Below, piece after piece: positions 1 to 8,357 of a stretch of DNA of 24,243 bases. The notes beneath the pieces are model-generated. The model ran no database searches. It was not told the origin of the DNA and saw only the letters and a program-made list of their open reading frames with translations. Made by a program: the position numbers and the translations under genes. Each line of letters opens with the position of its first letter. Position 1 is the first letter of the stretch. The stretch comes from Pseudomonadota bacterium. GTDB lineage: Bacteria > Pseudomonadota > Gammaproteobacteria > Burkholderiales > Burkholderiaceae_B. The stretch is from assembly GCA_023388835.1 (NCBI GenBank), contig JAEWFK010000089.1, positions 1-24,243 of the forward strand, written 5' to 3'.

Positions 1-2873
1 ACTTGTTCGGTGTAGGCTTCCATCGGAGGGCAGCTGCAGACAAGGTTGCGGTCTCCCCATGCGTTGTCCACCCGCGCAACCGGCGGCCAATACTTGCCGG
101 AACGCAGGCTGGCCAGCGGATAGGCTGCGGCTTCACGGCTGTAGTCGTGGTGCCATTGATCGACCAGCAGCATCTGCGCGGTATGAGGAGCGTTGCGCAG
201 CACGTTGTCGTTTGCGTCCTTCTCACCGCGTTCGACGGCGGCAATCTCTTCGCGAATGGCAATCATGGCGTCGCAGAACCGGTCGATTTCTTCAATGCCC
301 TCGGATTCCGTAGGCTCGACCATGAGCGTGCCGGGCACGGGGAAGCTCATCGTAGGCGCATGGAAACCGTAGTCGACCAGGCGCTTGGCGATGTCTTCAT
401 TGCTGATGCCGCACGCATCCTTGATGGAACGGATGTCCAGAATGCATTCGTGCGCCACGTAGCCCTTGGAGCCTGCATACAGCACAGGGTAGTGGTCGCG
501 CAAGCGCGCCGCAATGTAGTTGGCGTTCAGAATGGCGGTTTCAGAGGCCGCCTTCAGACCCTGCGCGCCCATCATGATCACGTACATGTACGAGATGGGA
601 AGGATGCTGGCTGAACCGAAAGGTGCCGCAGACACCGGTCCCACCGGGGCGTCGGCATGCATCTGTCCGTCGGAACCGACCACGCCCGGCAGATACGGCG
701 CCAGGTGCGAGCGCACCGCCACGGGGCCGACACCCGGGCCGCCGCCGCCATGCGGAATGCAGAAGGTCTTATGCAGGTTCAGATGAGAGACATCAGACCC
801 GAACTTGCCGGGCCGGGCCAGCCCCACCATGGCGTTCATGTTGGCGCCATCCAGATACACCTGGCCGCCCGCAGCGTGAACACGTTCGCAGATATCGGTG
901 ATGGCCGTTTCAAACACGCCGTGAGTGGATGGATATGTGATCATGAGCGCCGCCAGGCGACCGCCCACCTGGTCAATGCGGCGCTGCAGATCAGCCACAT
1001 CGACGTTGCCGTTATCGTCCGAAGCAACGACTACCACTTCCATGCCGGCCATCTGTGCCGACGCCGGGTTGGTGCCGTGCGCCGATGCCGGAATCAGGCA
1101 GACATCACGCTGCGTCTGACCTTGCGCCCGGTGATAGGCGCGTATGGCGAGCAGACCGGCGTATTCGCCCTGAGCGCCGGAATTGGGCTGCAGGCTGATG
1201 GCATCGTAACCGGTGATCTCGCACAAGGCGGCCGAAAGTTCCTCAACGAGCTGGTGATAGCCAAGTACCTGTTCCTGCGGCGCAAAGGGATGAATCAGCG
1301 AGAACTCGGGCCAAGTGATCGGGATCATTTCAGCCGTGGCGTTGAGCTTCATGGTGCAGGAGCCCAACGGAATCATGGTGCGATCGAGCGCCAGATCCTT
1401 GTCCGCCAGACCGCGCAGGTAGCGCAGCATGTCGGTTTCCGAGCGTATGCGCGAGAACACCGGATGCGGGAGCAAATCGCTGCGGCGCACCAGGCCGGAA
1501 GGCACCCCGTTGCCCGCGTCCGCGGCGAGCGTGTCGGCGGACTCTTCCGGCTTGCCCGCGCCCTGCGCGAATACGCCCGCCAACACCTGAATGTCTTCCA
1601 GGGTGACGGTCTCATCCAACGAAACGGCTACCGTGGACGCATCGACCACCCGCAAGTTGATGCGTGCCTCGCGGGCGGCCGCCAGAATGGCGGGCGTGTG
1701 CGCACCGGTCTCGACACACAAGGTATCGAAGTAAGTGTCGTTGCGCACCGACAGGCTCAGGCGGCCCAGCGCATTGTGCAAACGCCCCGTATGCTGCGCC
1801 ACGCGGCGTCCGATGCGGGCCAGGCCTTCGGGCCCATGCCACACGGCATACATGGCGGCCATCACGGCGAGAAGAACCTGTGCGGTACAGATGTTGGAAG
1901 TGGCTTTCTCGCGGCGGATATGCTGCTCGCGCGTCTGCAGCGCCAGGCGCAGGGCGGATGCCCCCTGAGCATCGCGCGAGACGCCGACCAGCCGGCCCGG
2001 CAGATTGCGCTTGTAGGTGTCGCGGCAGGCCATGAAGCCGGCGTGCGGCCCGCCAAAGCCCAGCGGAACGCCGAAGCGCTGCGCCGTTCCCACTGCGATG
2101 TCGGCACCCCACTCGCCCGGCGGCGTCAGCACAGTGAGCGCAAGCAGGTCAGTAGCGACCGCGACCAGCGCGCCCTGCGCGTGCGCCTCTTCGACGAGCG
2201 AACGGTAATCCCGCACCGAACCGAGTGTCTGTGGATACTGAAGCAGCACGCCGAAGCATTCCGGCAGGCCTTGCGCTTCGTCGCCGATCGCGAGTTCGAT
2301 ACCCATGGGTTCGGCGCGCGTGCGCAAGACCTCGAGCGTCTGCGGGTGGCAATGCGCCGACGCGAAGAACACTTTGCTCTTGGAACGTGAGCCGCGGCGA
2401 GCGAGGGTCATGGCTTCAGCCGCCGCCGTGCCTTCGTCCAGCAGTGAGGCGTTGGCGATGTCCAGCCCCGTCAGGTCGGCCACCATGGTCTGGAAGTTCA
2501 GCAGGACTTCCAGGCGACCCTGGGAGATCTCGGGCTGATAAGGCGTATACGCCGTGTACCAGGCCGGATTCTCCAGGATGTTGCGCAGGATGACATTCGG
2601 AACGTGCGTGCCGTAGTAACCCTGGCCAATATAGTTCCGGTGAATCTCGTTGCGTTGCGCGATGGCTTTCATGCGCGCCAGCGCAGCGCTTTCCGAGAAC
2701 GGGCCGGGAACATCGAGCGGCGATTCGTCGAGAATGCTGGCGGGAACGATATCGTTTATCAGCTCGGACAGCGAAGACGCGCCGATGACCTCGAGCATGC
2801 GCCCCTGCTCAGCGTGATTGGGGCCGATATGCCGGCCCTGGAATTCGGTGTTGGGATCGAGTTCAGAAAACAT
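1..2873 (-). CDS. gcvP: Glycine dehydrogenase (decarboxylating), P protein; 3' end cut by window edge
   Basis: P protein of the cytoplasmic glycine cleavage system. It is a PLP enzyme that decarboxylates glycine and passes the aminomethyl group to the lipoyl arm of GcvH. Translating the minus strand from the ATG at 2871-2873 gives 957 uninterrupted codons, the usual full length of the single-chain form. The N-terminal half (FSELDPNTEF, then YIGQGYYGTHVP near residue 80) and the C-terminal half are both present. The PLP-binding stretch HLNLHKTFCIPHGGGGPG puts the Schiff-base lysine at about Lys702. Near the edge the frame reads WGDRNLVCSCPPMEAY, the family's C-terminal signature, so only a few residues and the stop are missing. 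The start lies 3 nt after the gcvH stop, with a GAGG-type ribosome site inside gcvH, so the two are probably translationally coupled. It is the last gene of the gcvT-gcvH-gcvP operon under the glycine riboswitch. Confidence 0.98.
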   Translation of the reverse strand, partial: MFSELDPNTEFQGRHIGPNHAEQGRMLEVIGASSLSELINDIVPASILDESPLDVPGPFSESAALARMKAIAQRNEIHRNYIGQGYYGTHVPNVILRNILENPAWYTAYTPYQPEISQGRLEVLLNFQTMVADLTGLDIANASLLDEGTAAAEAMTLARRGSRSKSKVFFASAHCHPQTLEVLRTRAEPMGIELAIGDEAQGLPECFGVLLQYPQTLGSVRDYRSLVEEAHAQGALVAVATDLLALTVLTPPGEWGADIAVGTAQRFGVPLGFGGPHAGFMACRDTYKRNLPGRLVGVSRDAQGASALRLALQTREQHIRREKATSNICTAQVLLAVMAAMYAVWHGPEGLARIGRRVAQHTGRLHNALGRLSLSVRNDTYFDTLCVETGAHTPAILAAAREARINLRVVDASTVAVSLDETVTLEDIQVLAGVFAQGAGKPEESADTLAADAGNGVPSGLVRRSDLLPHPVFSRIRSETDMLRYLRGLADKDLALDRTMIPLGSCTMKLNATAEMIPITWPEFSLIHPFAPQEQVLGYHQLVEELSAALCEITGYDAISLQPNSGAQGEYAGLLAIRAYHRAQGQTQRDVCLIPASAHGTNPASAQMAGMEVVVVASDDNGNVDVADLQRRIDQVGGRLAALMITYPSTHGVFETAITDICERVHAAGGQVYLDGANMNAMVGLARPGKFGSDVSHLNLHKTFCIPHGGGGPGVGPVAVRSHLAPYLPGVVGSDGQMHADAPVGPVSAAPFGSASILPISYMYVIMMGAQGLKAASETAILNANYIAARLRDHYPVLYAGSKGYVAHECILDIRSIKDACGISNEDIAKRLVDYGFHAPTMSFPVPGTLMVEPTESEGIEEIDRFCDAMIAIREEIAAVERGEKDANDNVLRNAPHTAQMLLVDQWHHDYSREAAAYPLASLRSGKYWPPVARVDNAWGDRNLVCSCPPMEAYTEQ

Positions 2874-2876
2874 GGT

Positions 2877-3248
2877 TCAGAGCGAGGCCTCGTAGCCTGC
2901 GGCATCGAGGAGATTGTCCAGATCGGAGGGGTTGTTGGGCTTGATCTTGAAGATCCAGGTGTCATGGGCCGCTTCATTGATCAGGTTGGGCTGGTCGTTT
3001 AGGGCTTCGTTGAACGCCACGATCTCGCCGTCCACCGGTGCGTAGATATCGGAAGCCGCCTTCACGGATTCCACGACTCCTGCCATTTCACCGGCCTGCA
3101 GCTGAGCGCCGACGTTGACGTCGCCCACGAAGACCAGATCGCCCAGCTGTTCCTGCGCATTGTCGGTAATCCCTACCACGATGACGTCGCCGTCCAGGCG
3201 CGCCCATTCGTGAGAAGCAGCATATTTACGGTCGGTAGGAAGGCTCAT
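2877..3248 (-). CDS. gcvH: Glycine cleavage system H protein
   Basis: A 123-residue lipoyl carrier protein that shuttles the aminomethyl intermediate between the P, T and L proteins. It begins MSLPTDRKYAASHEW, a typical GcvH N terminus. The lipoylation motif ESVKAASDIYAP places the modified lysine at Lys63. The length matches the family (about 125-130). The ATG at 3246-3248 is preferred because AAGGGG lies just upstream; an in-frame ATG farther upstream (3305) would add a Phe/Ser-rich extension not known for this family. The gene follows gcvT after a 60-nt gap with no visible terminator and precedes gcvP by 3 nt. Lipoylation and the dihydrolipoamide dehydrogenase partner must come from elsewhere in the genome. 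Confidence 0.98.
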   Translation of the reverse strand: MSLPTDRKYAASHEWARLDGDVIVVGITDNAQEQLGDLVFVGDVNVGAQLQAGEMAGVVESVKAASDIYAPVDGEIVAFNEALNDQPNLINEAAHDTWIFKIKPNNPSDLDNLLDAAGYEASL

Positions 3249-3308
3249 GTGTACCCCTTGGAATATTGAATTCGGGAAGAAGAAACTTGAAGACTGAAAC
3301 GGCAAGAA

Positions 3309-4403
3309 TCAGACGAGTACCTTGCCCTGACGAACAAAGGGCATGGAAACGACCTCAGCGGGCAACCATTTGCCCCGGATCTCGACCTCGGCCTGGTCAC
3401 CAGCCTTTACACCCGCCGGTACGCGCGCCATGCCGATGGACACACCCATGGTAGGCGACATCGTGCCGCTCGTCATGATGCCTTCGCCCAGGGCCGTGCG
3501 CACCTTCATCTGGTCACGCATGACGCCACGCTCACGCAAACGCACGCCGACCATGGACTGCTGCGGTGTCATGCCTTCGATGGCGTCGCGGCCAATGAAA
3601 CGGCGCCCGGCATCCTTGAAGGAGACTGTCCAGGCGAGCCCGGCGATCAGCGGATCGACTTCCGGATTCATCTCATGGCCATAAAGATTCATGCCGGCCT
3701 CAAGGCGCAGGGTATCGCGCGCGCCTAGCCCGCAGGGCCGCACGCCGGCGGCGGCCAGGTCGTTCCAGAGTGATTCCGCTTCGTTGGCCGGGAGGACGAT
3801 TTCAAAGCCGTCTTCGCCGGTGTAGCCGGTGCGCGCGATGAATATGTCGCCGCCCAGCGTCGCACCGGAGAACGGAGTCAAGGGTTCGGTGGCTTCACGC
3901 CATTGCGGACGGACGCCCCAGACGCGTTCGCGCGCTTCCGGGCCTTGGACGGCCAGCATGGCGAGGTCTCGCCGAGGGATGATGGTGACATCATTGCCTT
4001 CGCGCTGGGCCACTTGCTGTATCCATTCAAGGTCCGTTTCGGCCGTGCCGGCATTGACGACAAGGCGCCAGGCATCAGCGCTGAAGAAATAGACGATGAG
4101 ATCGTCGATGACGCCGCCCTGCTCGTTCAGCATGCAAGAATAGATGGCCTTGCCCGGCACGGAGAGGCGGGCCACATCGTTGGCCAGAAGGCGGCGCAGG
4201 AAGGCCAGCGAATCGGGGCCCTGGATATCGACGTTCAACATGTGGGAAACATCGAACATCCCGGCAGCACGCCTGACGGCGTGGTGCTCTTCGATCTGTG
4301 AACCGTAGGCGACAGGCATGTTCCAGCCGCCGAAGTCCACCATGCGCGCACCGGCGGCGACATGAGCGTTGAACAGCGGGGTGTGTTTGAGGACTGCGGT
4401 CAT
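3309..4403 (-). CDS. gcvT: Aminomethyltransferase, glycine cleavage T protein
   Basis: A 364-residue tetrahydrofolate-dependent enzyme that releases ammonia from aminomethylated GcvH and forms 5,10-methylene-THF. The N terminus (TPLFNAHVAAGARMVDFGGW) and the motif GGVIDD fit the family; Asp101 aligns with the catalytic aspartate at the same number in the E. coli enzyme (family knowledge). Further conserved blocks are GYTGEDGFE, GLGARDTLRLEAGMNLYG and, near the C terminus, GTMSPTMGVSIGMARVP. The length equals that of the E. coli protein. The ATG at 4401-4403 has GGAG a few bases upstream. It is the first gene of the gcv operon and lies directly downstream of the tandem glycine riboswitch, so it should be switched on by excess glycine. 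Confidence 0.98.
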   Translation of the reverse strand: MTAVLKHTPLFNAHVAAGARMVDFGGWNMPVAYGSQIEEHHAVRRAAGMFDVSHMLNVDIQGPDSLAFLRRLLANDVARLSVPGKAIYSCMLNEQGGVIDDLIVYFFSADAWRLVVNAGTAETDLEWIQQVAQREGNDVTIIPRRDLAMLAVQGPEARERVWGVRPQWREATEPLTPFSGATLGGDIFIARTGYTGEDGFEIVLPANEAESLWNDLAAAGVRPCGLGARDTLRLEAGMNLYGHEMNPEVDPLIAGLAWTVSFKDAGRRFIGRDAIEGMTPQQSMVGVRLRERGVMRDQMKVRTALGEGIMTSGTMSPTMGVSIGMARVPAGVKAGDQAEVEIRGKWLPAEVVSMPFVRQGKVLV

Positions 4404-4423
4404 GGAGTAGGGCTCCGGATAAG

Positions 4424-4467
4424 GAAAAGACGGAAAACAAACGGCCCGGCCATTTATCGCCGAACCG
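4424..4467 (-). terminator. Terminator-like hairpin, likely riboswitch expression platform
   Basis: On the minus strand a 9-bp stem (CGGTTCGGC with GCCGGGCCG, two G-U pairs) encloses an 8-nt loop at 4442-4467. It is followed by the U-rich run TTTGTTTTCCGTCTTTT down to about 4425. The stem starts only a few bases after the 3' end of glycine aptamer II and ends about 20 nt before gcvT. This is the layout expected for intrinsic termination controlled by the riboswitch. The U-tract is interrupted, and I could not identify the competing antiterminator pairing. Confidence 0.6.
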
Positions 4468-4469
4468 CC

Positions 4470-4577
4470 CGTCTGTCCTTTTGCCTGAGAGTTGACCCAT
4501 GTCGCGACAATGGGTGTTCACCTTCGGCGCCCGCCACACCGGCACGCAAGCCGGCGACGAGTCTCTCCAGAGCGCTG
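4470..4577 (-). promoter_or_regulatory. Glycine riboswitch, aptamer II
   Basis: Second aptamer of a tandem glycine riboswitch in the gcvT leader. The minus strand reads CTCTGGAGAGAC, then GCGCCGAAGGTGAACACCC, then AACTCTCAGGCAAAAGGACAGAC, which are the conserved glycine-binding elements in order. GAGAG pairs with CTCTC to form P2, and CCGGC/GCCGG makes an additional hairpin in the variable arm. About 25 nt of linker separate it from aptamer I. In this class glycine binding normally turns expression of the cleavage system on. Confidence 0.96.
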
Positions 4578-4601
4578 CCTTGCCCCGCCAGGGACAATGC
4601 A

Positions 4602-4680
4602 CGAGTGGTACGGGATACCTGAGCGATTATGGGCGTTTGCGCCTTCGGTGGCCGCGCGGGGGCGGCGCTCTCCCACTCTG
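4602..4680 (-). promoter_or_regulatory. Glycine riboswitch, aptamer I
   Basis: First aptamer of the tandem glycine riboswitch. The minus strand reads GAGTGGGAGAGCG, then CACCGAAGGCGCAAACGCCC, then ATCGCTCAGGTATCCCGTACC. P1 forms from GAGTGG with CCACTC, P2 from GAGCG with CGCTC, and the GGCG/CGCC arm is intact. Aptamers I and II together occupy most of the 369-base stretch between gcvT and the upstream flavoprotein gene. The remaining 4681-4772 holds no gene I can support and should contain the gcv promoter, which I could not place with confidence. Confidence 0.96.
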
Positions 4681-4772
4681 TGCAATGACAGCAAGGCGCA
4701 AGAATAACCGATCGCCGCCATGCCGTACAGCGTGGGGCATCATGGCTGCGTCAGGCCTGTTTTACGTCTGCA

Positions 4773-6077
4773 TCAAGGCTGCAGCGCCTGGCCGCAGGCC
4801 ACGGCGGACGACCAGGCCCACTGGAAGTTGTAGCCGCCCAGCCATCCCGTGACATCCACGGCCTCGCCGACAAAATACAGGCCCGTCACTTTGCGCGCCT
4901 GCATGCTCCGTTGGTCTAGTTCGTCAGTATCCACGCCGCCGCGCATGACCTCCGCCTTTCGGTAGCCGGCCGTGCCGGCCGGTACCAGGCGCCAGCGGTG
5001 AATGCGTTCTGCCAGCGCGAGCAGGCGCTTGTCGGCCACATCCGCCAGACGGGCGGTCGCCATGCCTCCTGCCTCGTGTTCCAGCCACTGTTCCGCCAGC
5101 CGTTTGGGCCAGAGCCCTCCCAGTACCGTAGAGAGCTGTTGCCGGCTGCCCGGCTTGGCCGCGAGCAATGCCGCCGCCAGATCCGTGCCAGGAGCCAGAT
5201 CGATTTCGATGGCTTCACCCGGATTCCAGAAGGTCGAGATCTGCAAGATGCCCGGTCCTGACAGTCCACGGTGCGTGAAAAGCAGGTCTTCAAGGAAGGA
5301 AGTCGTCTGCGGGCCGCCCTTCTTGGTGCCGCGCCGGGCGGGAGCAGCGCCATCCGGGACATTGCTCAGGACCACTTCCAGCGCCACGCCGCTCAATTCA
5401 GCAAACGGCGCCCACTGGGCGCTGTCGAAGACCAGCGGCACGAGCGCCGGTCTGGGCTCGACCACGCGCAAGCCGAACTGGCGGGCGATGCGCAAAGCGA
5501 AATCGCTCGCCCCGAGCTGAGGGATGGCCATGCCGCCGCTGGCCAGCACGAGCTGCCGTGCTTCGATGCCGCCGGTGCTGGTTTGCAGCTGGAAGGCGCC
5601 CCCGGTCCGTTCGATGGCCTGTACGCTGCAGGGCATGCGCCACGCGACGCCGGCATCGTCGCACTCCGTGCGCAGCATCTCGATGATCTGCTCGGAAGAA
5701 TCGTCGCAAAACAGCTGCCCACGGTGTTTTTCATGCCAGCGGATGCCATGGCGGTCGACCAGGTCAAGAAAATCGCGAGGGCCATAGCCCACCAGCGCAG
5801 AGCGACAGAAGTGGGGATTGCGCGAAATGAACTGCGCCGGCGTCGTGCCGATGTTGGTGAAATTGCAGCGTCCGCCGCCCGATATACGGATCTTCTCGGC
5901 GAGCTTTTCCGCGTGATCGATCAGCACCACACGCAGACCGCGCTGCCCGGCGACGGCGGCCGTCATCATGCCGGCCGCGCCGGCGCCGATGACGGCGACA
6001 TCGAAGGCGGACGCTGCCGCCCTGCCGCCGGGATCGCCAAAGCGCCCCCTGTTGCGCGCTTCCCCCCGTGAAGTCAC
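4773..6077 (-). CDS. HI0933/BaiN-family NAD(P)/FAD-dependent oxidoreductase
   Basis: A flavoprotein of about 434 residues. The dinucleotide-binding motif VAVIGAGAAGMMTA near residue 30, the family signature ISGGGRCNFTN, the central SGGMAIPQLGASDFA and the C-terminal GLYFVGEAVDVTGWLGGYNFQWAWSSA all fit the HI0933-like group (PF03486). Members are mostly uncharacterised; BaiN of gut clostridia acts in bile-acid dehydroxylation, which should not be assumed here. The only plausible start is GTG at 6075-6077. It overlaps the decarboxylase stop by 4 nt (GTGA), with no ATG, GTG or TTG between it and the FAD motif, so about 24 residues precede the Rossmann fold. It is the last gene of the mrp-to-flavoprotein run, and no terminator is visible after it. 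Confidence 0.9.
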   Translation of the reverse strand: MTSRGEARNRGRFGDPGGRAAASAFDVAVIGAGAAGMMTAAVAGQRGLRVVLIDHAEKLAEKIRISGGGRCNFTNIGTTPAQFISRNPHFCRSALVGYGPRDFLDLVDRHGIRWHEKHRGQLFCDDSSEQIIEMLRTECDDAGVAWRMPCSVQAIERTGGAFQLQTSTGGIEARQLVLASGGMAIPQLGASDFALRIARQFGLRVVEPRPALVPLVFDSAQWAPFAELSGVALEVVLSNVPDGAAPARRGTKKGGPQTTSFLEDLLFTHRGLSGPGILQISTFWNPGEAIEIDLAPGTDLAAALLAAKPGSRQQLSTVLGGLWPKRLAEQWLEHEAGGMATARLADVADKRLLALAERIHRWRLVPAGTAGYRKAEVMRGGVDTDELDQRSMQARKVTGLYFVGEAVDVTGWLGGYNFQWAWSSAVACGQALQP

Positions 6078-8344
6078 GCGATGGCGTCTTCTTTGATGCA
6101 GTCCACGTAGTAGCGCTGCTTCCCGTCCGGCCCCGTGTCCGTGCCCAGACCGTGAACATAGGTCTCGAATCCCGGGAAACGGGCGTTGAACTCTCGTGCA
6201 AATTGCAGATAGTGAACGATACGCTGGTTGAAGCGCTCGCCCGGAATCAGCAGGGGAATGCCCGGCGGATAGGGCGTGAGCAACACGCCCGTGACACGGC
6301 CTTCGAGATCGTCGATGGACACGCGCTCGGAATCGCGATGAGCCATCTTGGCGTAGGCGTCCGAGGGCTTCATGGCCGGCACCATGTCGCTCAGATAGAC
6401 TTCGGTGGTCAGGCGCGCCAGATCGTACTTCTTGTAGGCCTGGTGGATTTCCTGGCACAGGTCACGCAAACCCATGCGCTCATACACCGGAAATTGCTTG
6501 CAGAAATCCGGCAGGATCCGCCACATCGGCTGATTGCGGTCGTAGTCGTCCTTGAACTGCTGCAAGGCCGTCAGCAAGGTATTCCAACGGCCCTTGGTGA
6601 TGCCAATGGTGAACAAGATGAAGAAGGAATACAGGCCGGTCTTCTCGATGACCACACCGTGCTCGGCAAGGAATTTGGATACCAGCGCGGCGGGGATGCC
6701 CGTATCGGCGAAGGTTCCGGAAATGTCCAGGCCCGGCGTGACCACCGTAGCCTTGATCGGATCCAGCATGTTGAAGTCTTCGGCCAGGTCGCCAAAGCCG
6801 TGCCATTCGTCGCCCGACACGAGCAGCCAGTCCTCTCGATGACCGATACCTTCGGCCGGCAGGCGGTTGGGGCCCCAGACCTTGAACCACCAGTCGTTGC
6901 GCCCGTACTCCGATTCGACCTTGCGCATGGCACGGCGGAAGTCCATCGCCTCGGCAATGCTTTCCTCAACCAGGGCTGTGCCGCCGGGAGGCTCCATCAT
7001 GGCCGCTGCCACGTCGCAGGACGCGATGATGGCGTACTGCGGCGAGGTGGAGGTATGCATCAGGTAGGCTTCGTTGAACACATTGCGGTCCAGCTTGCGC
7101 GACTCGGAGTCCTGCACCGTGATCTGCGAAGCCTGCGACAGGCCGGCCAGCAGCTTATGTGTCGAATGCGTCGCGAAGACCATGGCTTCTTTGCTGCGCG
7201 GCCGGCCTTCGCCGATGGCGTGCATGTCTTCATAGAATTCATGGAAGGATGCGTGCGGCAACCAGGCCTCGTCGAAATGCAGCGTATCGATTGCGGTGCC
7301 CAGTTTGTCCTTGATGATCTCCACGTTGTAGATCACGCCGTCGTAGGTGCTCTGCGTCAGCGTCAGGATGCGCGGACGCTTGTTCTTTGCCTTGCTCGCG
7401 AAGGGGTTCGCATCGATCTTGCGCTGGATGTTTTCCGGCTCAAATTCCTCCAGGGGAATCGGCCCAATGATGCCCAGGTGATTGCGCGTGGGGCGCAAGA
7501 AGACCGGAATCGCGCCCGTCATGGTGATGGCGTGCAGGATGGACTTGTGGCAGTTGCGATCCACCACCACCACGTCGTCGTTGGCCACATTGGCATGCCA
7601 CACGATTTTGTTCGACGTCGACGTACCGTTGGTCACGAAAAAGCAGTGGTCCGCATGAAAGATGCGTGCCGCATTGACTTCGGATTCAGCAACCGGTCCG
7701 GTATGGTCGAGCAGCTGGCCCAGTTCGTCGACGGCGTTGCAGACGTCCGCCCGCAGCATGTTCTCGCCGAAGAACTGATGGAACATCTGGCCCACCGGAC
7801 TCTTCAGGAAGGCGACGCCGCCCGAGTGCCCAGGGCAGTGCCAGGAATAGGAGCCATCGGCTGCATAGTTCAGCAGCGCCCGGAAGAAAGGAGGTGCCAG
7901 ACTGTCGAGATAGGCCCGGGCTTCACGGATGATGTGCCGCGCAACGAATTCCGGCGTGTCCTCGAACATATGGATGAAGCCGTGCAGCTCGCGCAGAATG
8001 TCGTTCGGAATATGCTGCGAGGTGCGCGTTTCGCCATAGAGATAGATGGGGATCTCGGCATTGCGAAAGCGCAGTTCGCCAATGAAACTGCGCAGATTCT
8101 TGATTGCCTTGGCGACGTCCTCCGGAGAATCGACGTCGAATTCCTCGTCGTCGATCGAAAGGATGAATGCGCTGGCGCGGCTTTGCTGCTGCGCAAAGGA
8201 GCTCAGGTCGCCGTAACTGGTGACGCCGAGTACTTCCACGCCTTCCGCCTCGATGGCGGCGGCCAGTGCCCGGATACCGAAACCGGACGCGTTCTCGGAA
8301 CGGTAGTCTTCATCGATGATGACGATGGGAAATCGAAACTTCAT
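6074..8344 (-). CDS. Arginine/lysine/ornithine decarboxylase, large inducible-type (AdiA/CadA/SpeF superfamily)
   Basis: A 756-residue fold-type I PLP decarboxylase that converts a basic amino acid to its amine. An N-terminal wing (about 1-145, FRFPIVIIDEDYRSENASG...) of flavodoxin-like type precedes the PLP domain. FHADHCFFVTNGTSTSNK, VVDRNCHKSILHA and HFDEAWLPHA match the cofactor pocket. HSTHKLLAGLSQAS contains the Schiff-base lysine at about Lys397. The length equals that of E. coli AdiA (about 755) and exceeds CadA (about 715). THSTHKLL slightly favours an AdiA-like arginine enzyme, but substrate cannot be fixed from sequence. ATG 8342-8344 has GGGAG about 8 nt upstream; longer in-frame starts read into the dcd gene. 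It begins 13 nt after dcd and overlaps the next gene by 4 nt. It may serve polyamine supply or acid tolerance. Confidence 0.93.
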   Translation of the reverse strand: MKFRFPIVIIDEDYRSENASGFGIRALAAAIEAEGVEVLGVTSYGDLSSFAQQQSRASAFILSIDDEEFDVDSPEDVAKAIKNLRSFIGELRFRNAEIPIYLYGETRTSQHIPNDILRELHGFIHMFEDTPEFVARHIIREARAYLDSLAPPFFRALLNYAADGSYSWHCPGHSGGVAFLKSPVGQMFHQFFGENMLRADVCNAVDELGQLLDHTGPVAESEVNAARIFHADHCFFVTNGTSTSNKIVWHANVANDDVVVVDRNCHKSILHAITMTGAIPVFLRPTRNHLGIIGPIPLEEFEPENIQRKIDANPFASKAKNKRPRILTLTQSTYDGVIYNVEIIKDKLGTAIDTLHFDEAWLPHASFHEFYEDMHAIGEGRPRSKEAMVFATHSTHKLLAGLSQASQITVQDSESRKLDRNVFNEAYLMHTSTSPQYAIIASCDVAAAMMEPPGGTALVEESIAEAMDFRRAMRKVESEYGRNDWWFKVWGPNRLPAEGIGHREDWLLVSGDEWHGFGDLAEDFNMLDPIKATVVTPGLDISGTFADTGIPAALVSKFLAEHGVVIEKTGLYSFFILFTIGITKGRWNTLLTALQQFKDDYDRNQPMWRILPDFCKQFPVYERMGLRDLCQEIHQAYKKYDLARLTTEVYLSDMVPAMKPSDAYAKMAHRDSERVSIDDLEGRVTGVLLTPYPPGIPLLIPGERFNQRIVHYLQFAREFNARFPGFETYVHGLGTDTGPDGKQRYYVDCIKEDAIA

Positions 8345-8357
8345 GCCATGGCTCCCG

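Noticed and set aside
657..2390. 577-codon open frame on the plus strand opposite gcvP
   Set aside because: gcvP is clearly coding across the same bases, with all family motifs in frame. The plus-strand frame is low in recognisable content.
3249..3305. Longer start for gcvH at 3305
   Set aside because: It adds residues not seen in GcvH and would bypass a clear AAGGGG site just before ATG 3248.
6078..6458. Longer start for the flavoprotein at 6458
   Set aside because: The added 127 residues are a shifted-frame reading of the decarboxylase C terminus, with no homology to flavoproteins.
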